Counted from the stretch's first letter, positions 43,338 through 52,647 are shown. The stretch: 64,000 nucleotides of DNA from Methylotenera_A sp046594915 (GCA_046594915.1 JBKJRC010000003.1:352258-416257); one strand, 5' to 3'. Notes: a model not told the origin generated them from the sequence alone. Program-made: numbers and translations.

Positions 43338-44213
43338 TTAAACTTTAGCTGCAGCTGCAACTTCTGCGGCGTAATCGACCACCACTTTTTCAATACCCTC
43401 ACCCACCGTAAACATGGTAAACGATGCCACTGACGCATTTTTTGATTTTAATAATTGTTCAATCGTCATTTTGTCGTCTTTCACAAAAATCTGGCTTAAC
43501 AAGGTCACTTCTTTTAAGAATTTTTGTACAGTACCATCCGCGATTTTTTCCAACATTGCTTCTGGCTTGCCAGCTTCTTTTGCTTTTTCAATCGCCACGC
43601 GGCGTTCTGCTTCAATCAAACTCGCATTAATACCAGAAGCGTCTAATGATTTTGGTTTGGCTGCCGCAATATGCATCGCAAGATCTTTTGCTAACGCATC
43701 ATCGCCGCCCACTACATCGACTAACACGCCAATTTTGCTGCCGTGAATGTAACTCGCCAATTTGCCTTGCACCGTTGGGCGCACAAAACGACGTGGTGTA
43801 ATGTTTTCACCAATTTTACCAACCAGTTGCGCGCGGGTTTCTTCAACCGTCGCGCCGCGCATGGCAAGTGCATTAACCGCTTCAATATCAGTCGCATTAC
43901 TGTTCGATACAATCGTTGCTAATTCGCTGACGAATTTCAAAAAATCTTCATTTTTTGCACAGAAATCCGTTTCAGAGTTCACTTCAATCATCGCACCAGA
44001 TTTTCCATCAGCAGAAATCGCAACGCCAACTGTGCCTTCAGCCGCCACACGGCCTGCGGCTTTGCTGGCTTTATTACCAAAACGCACACGCAATATTTCT
44101 TCTGCGCGCGTCATATCGCCTTCGGATTCGGTTAATGCTTTTTTGCAATCCATCATCGGCGCATCGGTGCGCTCACGTAATTCTTTTACCATGCTTGCGG
44201 TAATTTCGGCCAT
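43338..44213 (-). CDS. tsf: Elongation factor Ts
   Basis: 291 aa guanine-nucleotide exchange factor for EF-Tu. N-terminal VKELRERTDAPMMDCKKALT, TDFCAKNEDF (the TDFV-type motif) and HIAAAKPKSL are family features. Length normal. It follows rpsB across an intergenic terminator. Confidence 0.97.
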   Translation of the reverse strand: MAEITASMVKELRERTDAPMMDCKKALTESEGDMTRAEEILRVRFGNKASKAAGRVAAEGTVGVAISADGKSGAMIEVNSETDFCAKNEDFLKFVSELATIVSNSNATDIEAVNALAMRGATVEETRAQLVGKIGENITPRRFVRPTVQGKLASYIHGSKIGVLVDVVGGDDALAKDLAMHIAAAKPKSLDASGINASLIEAERRVAIEKAKEAGKPEAMLEKIADGTVQKFLKEVTLLSQIFVKDDKMTIEQLLKSKNASVASFTMFTVGEGIEKVVVDYAAEVAAAAKV

Positions 44214-44300
44214 TTTTAGCTCCTGAACTTAATTGTTTTAAACAAGATATTTGTAACTAAATACTGTACAACACGTATTTTTCGATATTTTATAAATAGA

Positions 44301-44323
44301 AAAAGGGGCTATGCGCCCCTTTT
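44301..44323 (-). terminator. rpsB-tsf intergenic terminator/attenuator
   Basis: 9-bp GC-rich stem (44301-44309 with 44315-44323), 5-base loop, A/T runs on both sides. It starts 12 bp after the rpsB stop. An attenuating terminator here is common in proteobacteria and lets tsf be made at a lower rate than S2. Confidence 0.85.
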
Positions 44324-44335
44324 TAATTCAATGCA

Positions 44336-45088
44336 TTATTCCGCTGTAGCAGTTTCTGCCAGTGCTTCAGAGGTTTCTTCTTTGGCCGATTTTACCATTT
44401 CTGTTATCGCATTTTCACGGCCTTCTAACACCGCATCGGCCATACCACGCGCATACAAACGAATCGCACGGCTAGAGTCATCATTACCTGGAATCACATA
44501 CGCGACGCCATCGGGTGAGTTGTTTGTATCAACAACACCAATCACTGGAATGCCTAATTTAGCCGCTTCAGTAATCGCGCCGCTTTCGTGGCCAACGTCA
44601 ATGATGAAAATCGCGTCTGGCAAGCCGCCCATTTCTTTAATGCCACCGATTGAACGCTGTAATTTTTCAATTTCGCGTTTGTAACCTAAGGCTTCTTTTT
44701 TGCCGAATTTTTCTAAGCTACCGTCTAGTAACATTGCTTCAAAATCATGCAGACGTTTGATCGATTGTTTAACTGTTTTAAAGTTTGTCAGCATACCGCC
44801 TAGCCAACGATGGTTCACATAAGCACAACCAGCGCGTGCCGCTTCTTCTTTCACGATATCGCGCGCTTGACGTTTTGTACCAACAAATAAGATACGACCT
44901 TTGTTAGCCGCTAAAGTACGTGTATATTTCATCGCCTCTTCAAATAGTGGCAACGTTTTTTCTAGGTTTACAATATGAATTTTGTTACGGTCACCAAAAA
45001 TGTACTCAGCCATTTTTGGGTTCCAGTAACGGGTTTGGTGGCCAAAGTGAACACCGGCCTCAAGCATTTGACGCATAGTAACTGACAT
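44336..45088 (-). CDS. rpsB: 30S ribosomal protein S2
   Basis: 250 aa from ATG 45088 (GGAG eight bases upstream, protein MSVTMRQMLEAGVHFGHQTR). The frame stays open 20 codons further but those residues do not belong to S2. WNPKMAEYIFGDRNKIHIVN and GIPVIGVVDTNNSPDGVAYV are conserved. A consensus promoter and a leader of about 125 bases precede it; S2 autoregulates through its leader in other bacteria. Confidence 0.97.
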   Translation of the reverse strand: MSVTMRQMLEAGVHFGHQTRYWNPKMAEYIFGDRNKIHIVNLEKTLPLFEEAMKYTRTLAANKGRILFVGTKRQARDIVKEEAARAGCAYVNHRWLGGMLTNFKTVKQSIKRLHDFEAMLLDGSLEKFGKKEALGYKREIEKLQRSIGGIKEMGGLPDAIFIIDVGHESGAITEAAKLGIPVIGVVDTNNSPDGVAYVIPGNDDSSRAIRLYARGMADAVLEGRENAITEMVKSAKEETSEALAETATAE

Positions 45089-45218
45089 TGTATTGCTCCA
45101 TGTAAGGGTTAACATTACATTCATCCACAATATTTGAACCCTGTTCAAACACCCTGTACGGGATGATGCATTGATTTAAATTAACTTGATTGGCTAAACT
45201 GCGAATCGAGTGGCACAT

Positions 45219-45247
45219 ATTATAGCTAAAAATTGATTTAGTTTCAA
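45219..45247 (-). promoter_or_regulatory. Strong candidate rpsB-tsf promoter
   Basis: On the minus strand TTGAAA (45242-45247) and a perfect TATAAT (45219-45224) are exactly 17 bp apart. Transcription would start near 45212, giving an untranslated leader of about 125 bases before rpsB. Confidence 0.8.
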
Positions 45248-45332
45248 TTAGAACTAAAAGTTCAGAAAACTCATATCGACTATCCCAAGCTGTTTAATAA
45301 TTATTAATTATTGCAGTAGCGATTAATTAAAT

Positions 45333-46396
45333 TTAAAGTGAAATTAAGCGCTTAATTAGCAACTCTTCATACAGTTTACTTGTATGCTGTTCTTGAATAA
45401 GCTTATAACCAGCTTCCGCTTGCGCTTCTGCCTTTTTGGGGTTAGAGAGCAATTTTACAATTGCCTGCCTCAAACCATCTACATCACCAACTTTCACTAC
45501 TTTTAGCGCTTGTGTTTGCTTTAAATAATCAACCATGCCTTGTGTATTTGAAATAATCACTGGGCGCCTGCAGGCCATTGCTTCCATCATCACTTGCACA
45601 CCAGCGGCATACTTATTGTCTATCAGTGAAACCACTACAATATCGGCATCTTGATATAGCTGAAGTAAATCTGGCCATTCATAAAATTTACGTGACATGT
45701 TATCAGGCATGATATCTGGGAAGGTCTTTTTTAAAGCGCTTGCATCATTAGAAAAGCCACTAATTTTTACATCGACATCTAAGTCAAAAGTCGCTTTTGC
45801 TAACGAGCGATAGTCGCGCTTTTCTAAGCCGACACTGACTAAAGTAGGTCGTTTTTTATTATGTGATGGCCTACCAGGATTAAAAAACTGCGTATCTGTC
45901 TGATCAAGCAATAAAAATATTTTCGATTCTGGTAACTTTAAGTAATTAGCTAAAAAATTGGTTTGATAGCTAGAGCACGCCATAAAAACATCAATTTTTT
46001 TGCTAAACCAAATAACTTTAACGATAATTTGCCTCTTGCCCGATCGATATTATGAAAATAAACGACCACTTTTGCGCAAGTATTTTTCTTAGCACACATT
46101 ACTGCCACAGGCACACCAATATCTTCCCCCGTGCAAAAAATGACATCATTTTCGCCCACTTCTTCGGCAATTTATCGCGCAAGCACCTAATGTTCAGGGC
46201 GTGAAGAAATTTTAGATAATATCTTATCGACAAAGCGAACTTTAAGCTTATTAGAAGAATGTACCTTAGCATTTAGACGTTTTCTTATATCCACCATGAT
46301 ATGTCTAGGACATTGACCTGACTGAGCATCTTGCTCAAATTTATCAAAATCTATGTTACGTCTTAGAGCTAGATGGTAATTCAAAGTAATCTGCAA
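45333..46396 (-). pseudogene. Decayed glycosyltransferase (GT4-like) gene
   Basis: Three pieces of one protein are readable. Residues 1-69 run to an in-frame TAG at 46187-46189. The same frame continues through VLAR to a TAA at 46172-46174, then IAEEVGENDVIFCTGEDIGV and on to GLAKK. At a run of seven A (45995-46001 on the plus strand, as T) the frame shifts by one and continues as IDVFMACSSYQTNFLANYLK to the end. The C-terminal part has the glycosyltransferase pattern YQDADIVVVSLIDNKYAAGV then MMEAMACRRPVIISN. The original codons were probably TGG and CAA, both changed by transitions. Two stops plus a frameshift mean a dead gene. The first codon is a TTG directly after a stop, so the 5' end may also be lost. 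Confidence 0.88.
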
Positions 46397-46600
46397 CTAT
46401 TATTAAAAACTTACAAATTGCACCACGATTTAATTATACATAACTTAATAAATTTAGATGCGATGCTAAGTATGAGGTATAAACCCATCAGATATTTAAA
46501 ACTAATGTAATTTACACTAGACTTAATATTTAGAGGGCTGATACTAAAGCACTAGACCAAAGCTTCACTATAGCCACAAAACTTCCGAGGCCATGATAAA

Positions 46601-46621
46601 ATAAATGATTAAATCATTTAT
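46601..46621. promoter_or_regulatory. 21-bp palindrome just before map
   Basis: ATAAATGATT-A-AATCATTTAT is a perfect dyad ending 11 bases before the map start codon and followed by TTTTT. It would form a hairpin over the ribosome-binding region or serve as an operator. map has only a weak ribosome site otherwise. Confidence 0.5.
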
Positions 46622-46632
46622 GTTTTTGAGCT

Positions 46633-47430
46633 ATGACCATCACCATTAACAACACAGACGACATCGCAAAAATGCGTATTGCAGGCAGGCTTGGCGCTGA
46701 AGTGCTTGATTACATCGCGCCGTTTGTTGTGCATGGCATAACGACCGAAAAGTTGGACCAGCTTTGTCATGATTACATCGTCAATGTGCAGCATGCCATT
46801 CCTGCGCCGCTTAATTATGCGCCTGATGGTCATACGCCCTACCCTAAATCGATTTGCACTTCAGTGAATCATGTGATTTGCCATGGTGTGCCAGGCGATA
46901 AAGTGTTAAAAAATGGCGATACCGTCAATATTGATATTACAGTGATTAAAGATGGTTATCACGGTGATACTTCGCGCATGTTTCATGTCGGCGAAGTGTC
47001 GATTCAAGCGAAGCGTTTATCGGAATTAACTTATCAAGCTATGTGGCTGGGTATTAATAAAGTAAAGCCAGATGCCACTTTAGGCGACATTGGTTATGCT
47101 ATTCAAAGTTTTGCGGAAAAAAATGGCTTTAGCGTGGTGCGTGAATTTTGTGGTCATGGAATTGGCAAAAAATTTCATGAAGACCCACAAATATTGCATT
47201 ACGGCAAACCTGGAACAGGCTTAAAGTTGCGTGCAGGCATGATTTTTACCATAGAACCGATGATTAATGCGGGCAAACGGGATATCAAACAAATGCCCGA
47301 TGGCTGGACAATTGTGACCAAAGACCGCAGTTTGTCGGCGCAATGGGAACACACTGTATTAGTCACGGAAACTGGTTTTGAAGTACTGACTTTATCGGCA
47401 GGCTCACCCGCTACACCCGTGTTTGCTTAA
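46633..47430 (+). CDS. map: Methionine aminopeptidase type I
   Basis: 265 aa. Metal ligands are visible in NIDITVIKDGYHGDTSRMF (two aspartates), EFCGHGIGKKFHEDPQI (histidine), FTIEPM and WEHTVLVTE (glutamates). It removes the initiator methionine after deformylation; def is also in this window. map-glnD following each other is a common order near rpsB. Confidence 0.96.
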   Translation: MTITINNTDDIAKMRIAGRLGAEVLDYIAPFVVHGITTEKLDQLCHDYIVNVQHAIPAPLNYAPDGHTPYPKSICTSVNHVICHGVPGDKVLKNGDTVNIDITVIKDGYHGDTSRMFHVGEVSIQAKRLSELTYQAMWLGINKVKPDATLGDIGYAIQSFAEKNGFSVVREFCGHGIGKKFHEDPQILHYGKPGTGLKLRAGMIFTIEPMINAGKRDIKQMPDGWTIVTKDRSLSAQWEHTVLVTETGFEVLTLSAGSPATPVFA

Positions 47431-47440
47431 ATCCAGTTTA

Positions 47441-50032
47441 ATGGCAGCTCAAAAAAATCCATCCAAACAAGCCATTCAAATCTGGCGTGACGATTTAAAA
47501 GCGCAACAAAATGCGCTGGAAACTGCATTTTATCAGCACAAAAATACTGCGCTATTGTTAAAACAGCAATCGTTGTTAATCGACCAGCTTTTAAAGAAAA
47601 TATGGCTTGAAACCGATATCAATGCTGAAATCTGCTTAATCGCGGTAGGTGGTTATGGTCGCCAGGAACTGTTTCCTTACTCGGATATTGATTTACTGAT
47701 TTTATTGCCAGATGCCGACTCTCAAGCGCAGAGCCATGAGCAAATACAAAATCGGGAAATTGAAACATTAATTGGTTTGCTGTGGGATATTGGGCTCAAT
47801 GTTGGGCACAGCGTACGCACTTTACAAGAGTGTGTGGATGAGGCGGCGAACGATGTTACGGTGCAAACCAATTTATCTGAAGCGCGATTACTTTGCGGAA
47901 CTAAAAACAACTATCAACCATTTTTACAAGCTGTTCACAAGACGATGTATGCAGCCGAGTATTTTGCGGCAAAATTTAAAGAGCAAGATAATCGTCACGC
48001 AAAGTTTAACGACACTACTTATAATCTAGAGCCTAACATCAAAGAAAGCCCAGGCGGCCTGCGCGATTTGCATATGATTTTATGGCTAGCACAAAGCCAG
48101 CAGCTAGGTAAAAGTTGGGCTAATCTCGCTAAAAATACTATCATCACCAAGGCTGAGTTGCGCCAAATTAAACGCCATGAACGCAATTTGCAAAACTTGC
48201 GCATTCGTTTGCATTATCTGGCTAAGCGACGCGAAGACAGGCTCCTGTTTGATTTTCAAAACGAATTGGCAAGCGAACTAGGTTATGTAACCACATTTCG
48301 CAAGCGTGCCAGCGAACAGTTGATGCAAAGTTATTATACCAGCGCAAAATTTATCAACTTAATCAATGAGATATTGCTAAAAACATTTCGATTAAACTTA
48401 AGTGATATTAAGCCTAAAATGACGCCAATTAATGCGAGATTTGAAGCGCATGATGATTTACTGGAAATAAAAACGGCAAATCTGCTGCAACAATATCCAA
48501 ACGCAATTTTGGAAAGTTTTTTACTACTGCAACAGCAACCGCAACTGACTGGCATGAGTGCCAATTTAATTCGAGAGTTGCAACGGGTTAAAAAAATTGT
48601 GAATAAAGATTTTCGCCATTCTGCTGAAAACAAAGCTACTTTTTTAGCTATTTTATCGCAGCCAAATGGTGTTAACCAAAGCCTTCGGCGCATGAATCGT
48701 TACGGAATTTTGGGTCAATATATTCCTGTTTTTGGTAAAATTGTCGGTCAGATGCAGCATGATTTATTTCATGTGTATACCGTTGATGAGCATATTTTAA
48801 ATGTGTTAGCCAATTTACGCCGTTATGCAAAGCCAGAGCTGAAACATGAATTTCCTTTATGCAGTCAATTATTTGCAGAATTTGACAAGCCTTATTTACT
48901 CTATCTTGCAGCTTTATTTCACGATATTGCAAAAGGTCGCGGTGGCGATCATTCTAGCCTTGGCACAATCGATGCAAAGCGCTTTTGCAAGCTACATGGT
49001 TTAGCCAAACAAGAGATTAATCTGGTTGCCTGGTTAGTGGATGCGCATCTAAAAATGTCGAGCACCGCGCAAAAAACCGATTTATCAGACCCAGATGTGA
49101 TTCAGCAATTTGCGCATTTGGTTAAAACAGAAAACCGCTTAATTGCCTTGTATTTATTAACGGTAGCGGATATTCGCGGTACCAGCCCTGTTGTATGGAA
49201 TGCATGGAAAGCGCGTTTGCTGGAAAGCTTGTTTTATGCAACGCAAAAGGTGTTGAGGAATACTGGCTTTAGCACCCAGCAAATCATTGAAACACGACAA
49301 GCTGCGGCGGCAGAAAAACTCACCAAATACGGCCTGCAGCCACAATCTTATCTAGCTTTATGGCAAAACGCGGGTTCGGGCTATTTTGTACGCTTTGAAT
49401 CGGATGAAATTGCTTGGCAAAGTCGTTTATTAACGCCGCACGTGCTAACTGATAAACCTATTGTACGCGCGCGCTTAAGCCCAAATGGCGATGGCATACA
49501 AATTATGATTTACACGCGCAATCAAGATGATTTATTTGCCCGCATCTGTAACTTTTTTGATCGTATGGCTTATAACATTGTACAAGCCAAGATTTATACC
49601 ACTAATCATGGTTATGCATTAAACAATTTTATTATTTTAGATCAATCGGGTAAATCAGTTAGTTACAGTGGTTTATTAAAATTTATAGAGCGGGAACTCA
49701 CGCAAAAAATATGGATTGATTCACCTTTAGAATCCCCATTAAAAGGGCGCATCAGTCGCCAGGTCAAATACATGCCGATTCAAGCACAGGTTAAAATACT
49801 GGCTGAGCCGCAAGGTTTGAATCATCACTTGGAGATTGTTGCGGGCGACAGGCCTGGATTATTGGCGCAAGTGGCGAACATCTTTTTAAAGCATGATATT
49901 GAGTTGCATAATGCAAAAATCAACACGCTGGGCAACCGTGCCGAAGATTATTTTGTCATTTCAGCCAAACAAAATACCTTGCTTAACTCGGCTCAGCTTG
50001 ATAAGTTATTACAAAGCTTAACGGATATTTAA
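47441..50032 (+). CDS. glnD: Bifunctional PII uridylyltransferase/uridylyl-removing enzyme
   Basis: About 863 aa from ATG 47441; a TTG at 47423 overlapping map would add six residues, and neither has a clear ribosome site. Domains: nucleotidyltransferase with AVGGYGRQELFPYSDIDLLI, the GlnD-linker, an HD hydrolase (HVYTVDEHILNVLANL; LFHDIAKGRGGDHS), and two C-terminal ACT domains (IMIYTRNQDDLFARICNFF; HHLEIVAGDRPGLLAQVANI). It senses glutamine and modifies PII proteins to control nitrogen assimilation. Confidence 0.96.
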   Translation: MAAQKNPSKQAIQIWRDDLKAQQNALETAFYQHKNTALLLKQQSLLIDQLLKKIWLETDINAEICLIAVGGYGRQELFPYSDIDLLILLPDADSQAQSHEQIQNREIETLIGLLWDIGLNVGHSVRTLQECVDEAANDVTVQTNLSEARLLCGTKNNYQPFLQAVHKTMYAAEYFAAKFKEQDNRHAKFNDTTYNLEPNIKESPGGLRDLHMILWLAQSQQLGKSWANLAKNTIITKAELRQIKRHERNLQNLRIRLHYLAKRREDRLLFDFQNELASELGYVTTFRKRASEQLMQSYYTSAKFINLINEILLKTFRLNLSDIKPKMTPINARFEAHDDLLEIKTANLLQQYPNAILESFLLLQQQPQLTGMSANLIRELQRVKKIVNKDFRHSAENKATFLAILSQPNGVNQSLRRMNRYGILGQYIPVFGKIVGQMQHDLFHVYTVDEHILNVLANLRRYAKPELKHEFPLCSQLFAEFDKPYLLYLAALFHDIAKGRGGDHSSLGTIDAKRFCKLHGLAKQEINLVAWLVDAHLKMSSTAQKTDLSDPDVIQQFAHLVKTENRLIALYLLTVADIRGTSPVVWNAWKARLLESLFYATQKVLRNTGFSTQQIIETRQAAAAEKLTKYGLQPQSYLALWQNAGSGYFVRFESDEIAWQSRLLTPHVLTDKPIVRARLSPNGDGIQIMIYTRNQDDLFARICNFFDRMAYNIVQAKIYTTNHGYALNNFIILDQSGKSVSYSGLLKFIERELTQKIWIDSPLESPLKGRISRQVKYMPIQAQVKILAEPQGLNHHLEIVAGDRPGLLAQVANIFLKHDIELHNAKINTLGNRAEDYFVISAKQNTLLNSAQLDKLLQSLTDI

Positions 50033-50048
50033 CTTTAATATTTAAGCC

Positions 50049-50118
50049 AAATATCTAACACTAAATATTTAACCTTTAATAGTTAAACCGTTATTAAATT
50101 TAAATATTTAACACTAAA
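50049..50118. repeat. Direct repeat in the glnD-cupin spacer
   Basis: AAATATCTAACACTAAA (50049-50065) recurs as AAATATTTAACACTAAA (50102-50118), 16 of 17 bases the same, in a very AT-rich spacer between convergent genes. Probably a local duplication. Confidence 0.5.
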
Positions 50119-50157
50119 AAACGGGTTAACTTTTAAATTATTCAGCTTAAAAAGTGG

Positions 50158-50460
50158 TTAATTAAATTGATAATGTTTGCGTAATGGCTTTTTAATGTCC
50201 CATGTACAGGCCAACCCTGCTGGAAAAGTCACCAAATCACCCGCCCCAAAACTCACCGCATTTTTACCATCTTCTGGCGTCACTGTCACTTCGCCTTCTA
50301 AAATATAGGCAATTTCTTGGGATTGATAACTCCACGCAAAAGTCGATACTTCTTTAGACCAAGTGGCCCAGCTATGCACGTTTAGTTTTGCCAGTTTGGC
50401 TGCGTCGGGTTTTTCGACAAGAATAAAAAGTGTTGCGTTATCGGCTGGGGTTTTCATCAT
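50158..50460 (-). CDS. Small cupin-domain protein (first of a tandem pair)
   Basis: 100 aa from ATG 50460 (GGAG six bases upstream). A single EutQ-like/DUF861 cupin with EIAYILEGEVTVTPEDG and AGDLVTFPAGLACTWDI followed by the PLRKHYQF ending. It may bind a metal, but the usual cupin histidines are largely missing (only one late H), so catalysis is doubtful. About half of it is identical or similar to the next gene, so the two are duplicates. Confidence 0.82.
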   Translation of the reverse strand: MMKTPADNATLFILVEKPDAAKLAKLNVHSWATWSKEVSTFAWSYQSQEIAYILEGEVTVTPEDGKNAVSFGAGDLVTFPAGLACTWDIKKPLRKHYQFN

Positions 50461-50562
50461 AATGCTCTCCAAAAACAATAAAAGCTTAGCGCTATTAAAT
50501 AGACACTAGACTTTTTATTGTAGACTTGATTTAAATTAAATCAAGTGAAGGGATACACCAGT

Positions 50563-50838
50563 TTAAGAGTGTTTGTAATGCTTTTTCAATGGCTTAACAA
50601 CTTCCCAGCTTGATTTCATGCCTTTTGGAAACACCACAAAATCACCAGCTTTTATCACAACTTTTTCGCCGCCTTGTGGCGTCACGTGAATTTCGCCTTC
50701 TAGCAAATAAGCGCTTTCTGTCATGCCAAAATCCAATGGAAATTTGGATACTTCTTTTTCCCAGATAGACCAGCTAGCAACGCCTAGCTCTTTTAATTTC
50801 TCTTGTGACGGGTTATGGTCAACAATAATTTGGCTCAT
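50563..50838 (-). CDS. Small cupin-domain protein (second of a tandem pair)
   Basis: 91 aa, ATG at 50838 with AAGGAT upstream. Same layout as the neighbour: SWSIWEKEVSKFPLDFGMTE, SAYLLEGEIHVTP, AGDFVVFPKGMKSSWEV and PLKKHYKH. Only one or two of the canonical metal histidines are present. The genes are 102 bp apart, so each may have its own promoter. Function unknown; the fold is clear. Confidence 0.85.
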   Translation of the reverse strand: MSQIIVDHNPSQEKLKELGVASWSIWEKEVSKFPLDFGMTESAYLLEGEIHVTPQGGEKVVIKAGDFVVFPKGMKSSWEVVKPLKKHYKHS

Positions 50839-50871
50839 GTTTTATCCTTAAAATAATTAGTTTAAAAGCAA

Positions 50872-50897
50872 ATGCCGCTTAACAGTTAAAGCGGCAT
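50872..50897 (-). terminator. Terminator after tRNA-Ser
   Basis: 9-bp stem (50872-50880 with 50889-50897, ATGCCGCTT/AAGCGGCAT) ten bases after the tRNA 3' end, followed on the minus strand by TTTGCTTTT. Confidence 0.7.
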
Positions 50898-50906
50898 ATA
50901 AAATAT

Positions 50907-50996
50907 TGGCGGAAGAGGTGAGATTCGAACTCACGGTGGGCTCGCACCCACGACAGTTTTCAAGACTGTAGCATTAAACCGCTCTGCCACTCTTCC
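50907..50996 (-). tRNA. tRNA-Ser (anticodon UGA)
   Basis: 90 bases. Acceptor stem GGAAGAG/CTCTTCC with discriminator G and encoded CCA (50907-50909 complement). The anticodon arm CAGTCTTGAAAACTG places TGA in the loop. A long variable arm (GTGGGTGCGAGCCCAC) shows the class II type, and the TTCGAAT T-loop is normal. It reads UCA and probably other UCN codons. Confidence 0.97.
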
Positions 50997-51033
50997 AAAT
51001 TAAAAAACGTTTGTTACTTTTTGACCATTTTTG

Positions 51034-51108
51034 AAAACAGTCTTGAAGACTGCAGCACGACCAAGATTTTAAAGTTAAATCTTAAACTTCGCGCGCGGCC
51101 ACTTTTCC
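51034..51108 (-). other. Possible tRNA-Ser relic upstream of the intact gene
   Basis: On the minus strand GGAAAAGTGGC (from 51108) resembles the tRNA-Ser 5' end. TGCTGCAGTCTTCAAGACTGT (51037-51057 region) resembles its anticodon arm, separated by unrelated bases. It cannot fold as a tRNA. It may be a broken duplicate that lies in the leader of the intact tRNA. Confidence 0.35.
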
Positions 51109-51164
51109 AATCTTAGTGCAAATAATGCTGACTTATTTGCGAAAGTCCGCATTATAGCAAACAA

Positions 51165-51698
51165 TTAATCGTCTTGAATATCCTGATTTGGAAAAAGTAC
51201 GTCGGTAAAGCCAAAATCTTTTAGATCTTTGATGCGCATTGGGTACAAAATGCCCATTAAATGGTCACATTCGTGCTGCACAACTCTGGCATGAAAGCCG
51301 CTCACTAGCCTATCGATTGGTGTGCCGAATTGGTCGAAACCGGTGTAATGCAAACGTGTGTAACGCGGCACCACGCCACGCATACCTGGCACAGACAAAC
51401 AACCTTCCCAGCCGTCTTCCATTTCGTCATTTATTGGTGTCAAAATAGGGTTAACTAACACGGTGTAAGGCACTTGTTCTGCATCTGGATAACGCGGATT
51501 TGCACCTACGCCAAAAATGACCACTTGCACACTGACGCCAATTTGTGGCGCGGCAATACCTGCGCCATTCATATATTCCATGGTATCTTGCATATCCTGA
51601 ATAAGCTCGTGTAACTCTGGCGTGTTAAATTGTGCTGTTGGCAATGCTTGCTGCAATAGCAGCGGGTCACCCATTTTTAAAACTGTTTTTACTGCCAT
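51165..51698 (-). CDS. def: Peptide deformylase
   Basis: 177 aa metalloenzyme that removes the formyl group from new proteins. All three motifs are present: GAGIAAPQIG, WEGCLSVPGMRG and QHECDHLMGILY. This is a separate locus from the usual def-fmt pair, so the genome may hold a second copy; not visible here. Confidence 0.96.
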   Translation of the reverse strand: MAVKTVLKMGDPLLLQQALPTAQFNTPELHELIQDMQDTMEYMNGAGIAAPQIGVSVQVVIFGVGANPRYPDAEQVPYTVLVNPILTPINDEMEDGWEGCLSVPGMRGVVPRYTRLHYTGFDQFGTPIDRLVSGFHARVVQHECDHLMGILYPMRIKDLKDFGFTDVLFPNQDIQDD

Positions 51699-51762
51699 TT
51701 TTGATTCGCCTTAAAACCTCTTTAAGCTGATTGGGCATAATACATATTATTTTTAATCCTGA

Positions 51763-52509
51763 CTATGCTTGGTAAATGCGCACAATTTCTTCAATTAAAA
51801 TTCGCACCTTTTGCATGGTTAAGTCTAATCTAGTCATCACATCTTCGTATTGAATGCCATTAATACTTGTTCCGCGCCCCGCTGCCTGATTGGCAATCGG
51901 GCATAATGCCGCATATTCCATACTTAATTCACGCGCCAGCGCAGCTTCTGGCATGCCAGTCATGCCAACCAAAGTGGCACCGTCGCGCTCTAAGCGATTA
52001 ATTTCCGCCGCAGTTTCTAATCTGGGGCCCTGCACGCACGCATAAACGCCGCCATCCATTAAAGGCTGCTGAATATGATTAGCAGCCTGCAAACAAATTT
52101 GACGTAAATTAGCCGAGTAAGGTTCGGTAAAATCAATATGTTTAACAGGCAACTCAATGCCATCGTGGTAAGTATTTTTGCGACCATGCGTGTAATCGAG
52201 TATTTGATGTGGCAACACAATGTCGCCTGCATTCAAATCGTTACTAATGCCGCCAACGGTAGCAACTGCCAATAAATCAACCACGCCAACCGAATGCAAT
52301 GCCCAAATATTGGCGCGATAATTAACCGCATGCGGTGGAATGGTATGGCCACCACCATGCCGCGCTAAAAAAACCACTTCAACGCCTGCAATTTTACCAA
52401 AAATAAGTGGTTGCGAGGCCTCACCATAAGGCGTGCGCGCAATTTGCCGCCTGATAATTTTTAAGTTATCCAACTGTGTTAACCCTGTACCGCCGATAAT
52501 TCCTAACAT
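51763..52509 (-). CDS. mtnP: S-methyl-5'-thioadenosine/thioinosine phosphorylase
   Basis: 248 aa purine nucleoside phosphorylase family 2. LGIIGGTGLTQLDNL, LARHGGGHTIPPHAVNYRAN (phosphate and ribose site), QGPRLETAAEI and GMTGMPEAALARELSMEYA are diagnostic. In Pseudomonas the related enzyme prefers methylthioinosine, and the short length fits that group. It recycles the methylthioadenosine left by polyamine synthesis. Confidence 0.88.
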   Translation of the reverse strand: MLGIIGGTGLTQLDNLKIIRRQIARTPYGEASQPLIFGKIAGVEVVFLARHGGGHTIPPHAVNYRANIWALHSVGVVDLLAVATVGGISNDLNAGDIVLPHQILDYTHGRKNTYHDGIELPVKHIDFTEPYSANLRQICLQAANHIQQPLMDGGVYACVQGPRLETAAEINRLERDGATLVGMTGMPEAALARELSMEYAALCPIANQAAGRGTSINGIQYEDVMTRLDLTMQKVRILIEEIVRIYQA

Positions 52510-52647
52510 AAAAACCTAACTGAAAAAAATGGGCTAATAAATAAACCAGTTAATAGCCTGGTAAACAACTTAACTACTTTTGATTATTGTAGCGCATGCC
52601 TGCCGCTTGCGCTGTAGGATTTAGCGGTTTTATGGCATACTTTAATT

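Noticed and set aside
45089..45148. N-terminal extension of S2 by 20 residues
   Set aside because: The ATG at 45088 has a proper ribosome site and gives the exact conserved S2 start.
45995..46001. Programmed -1 frameshift at the A7 run joining two glycosyltransferase frames
   Set aside because: A-AAA-AAA is a slippery heptamer and -1 slippage would restore the frame, but two in-frame stop codons upstream already prevent a full product, so decay is the simpler reading.
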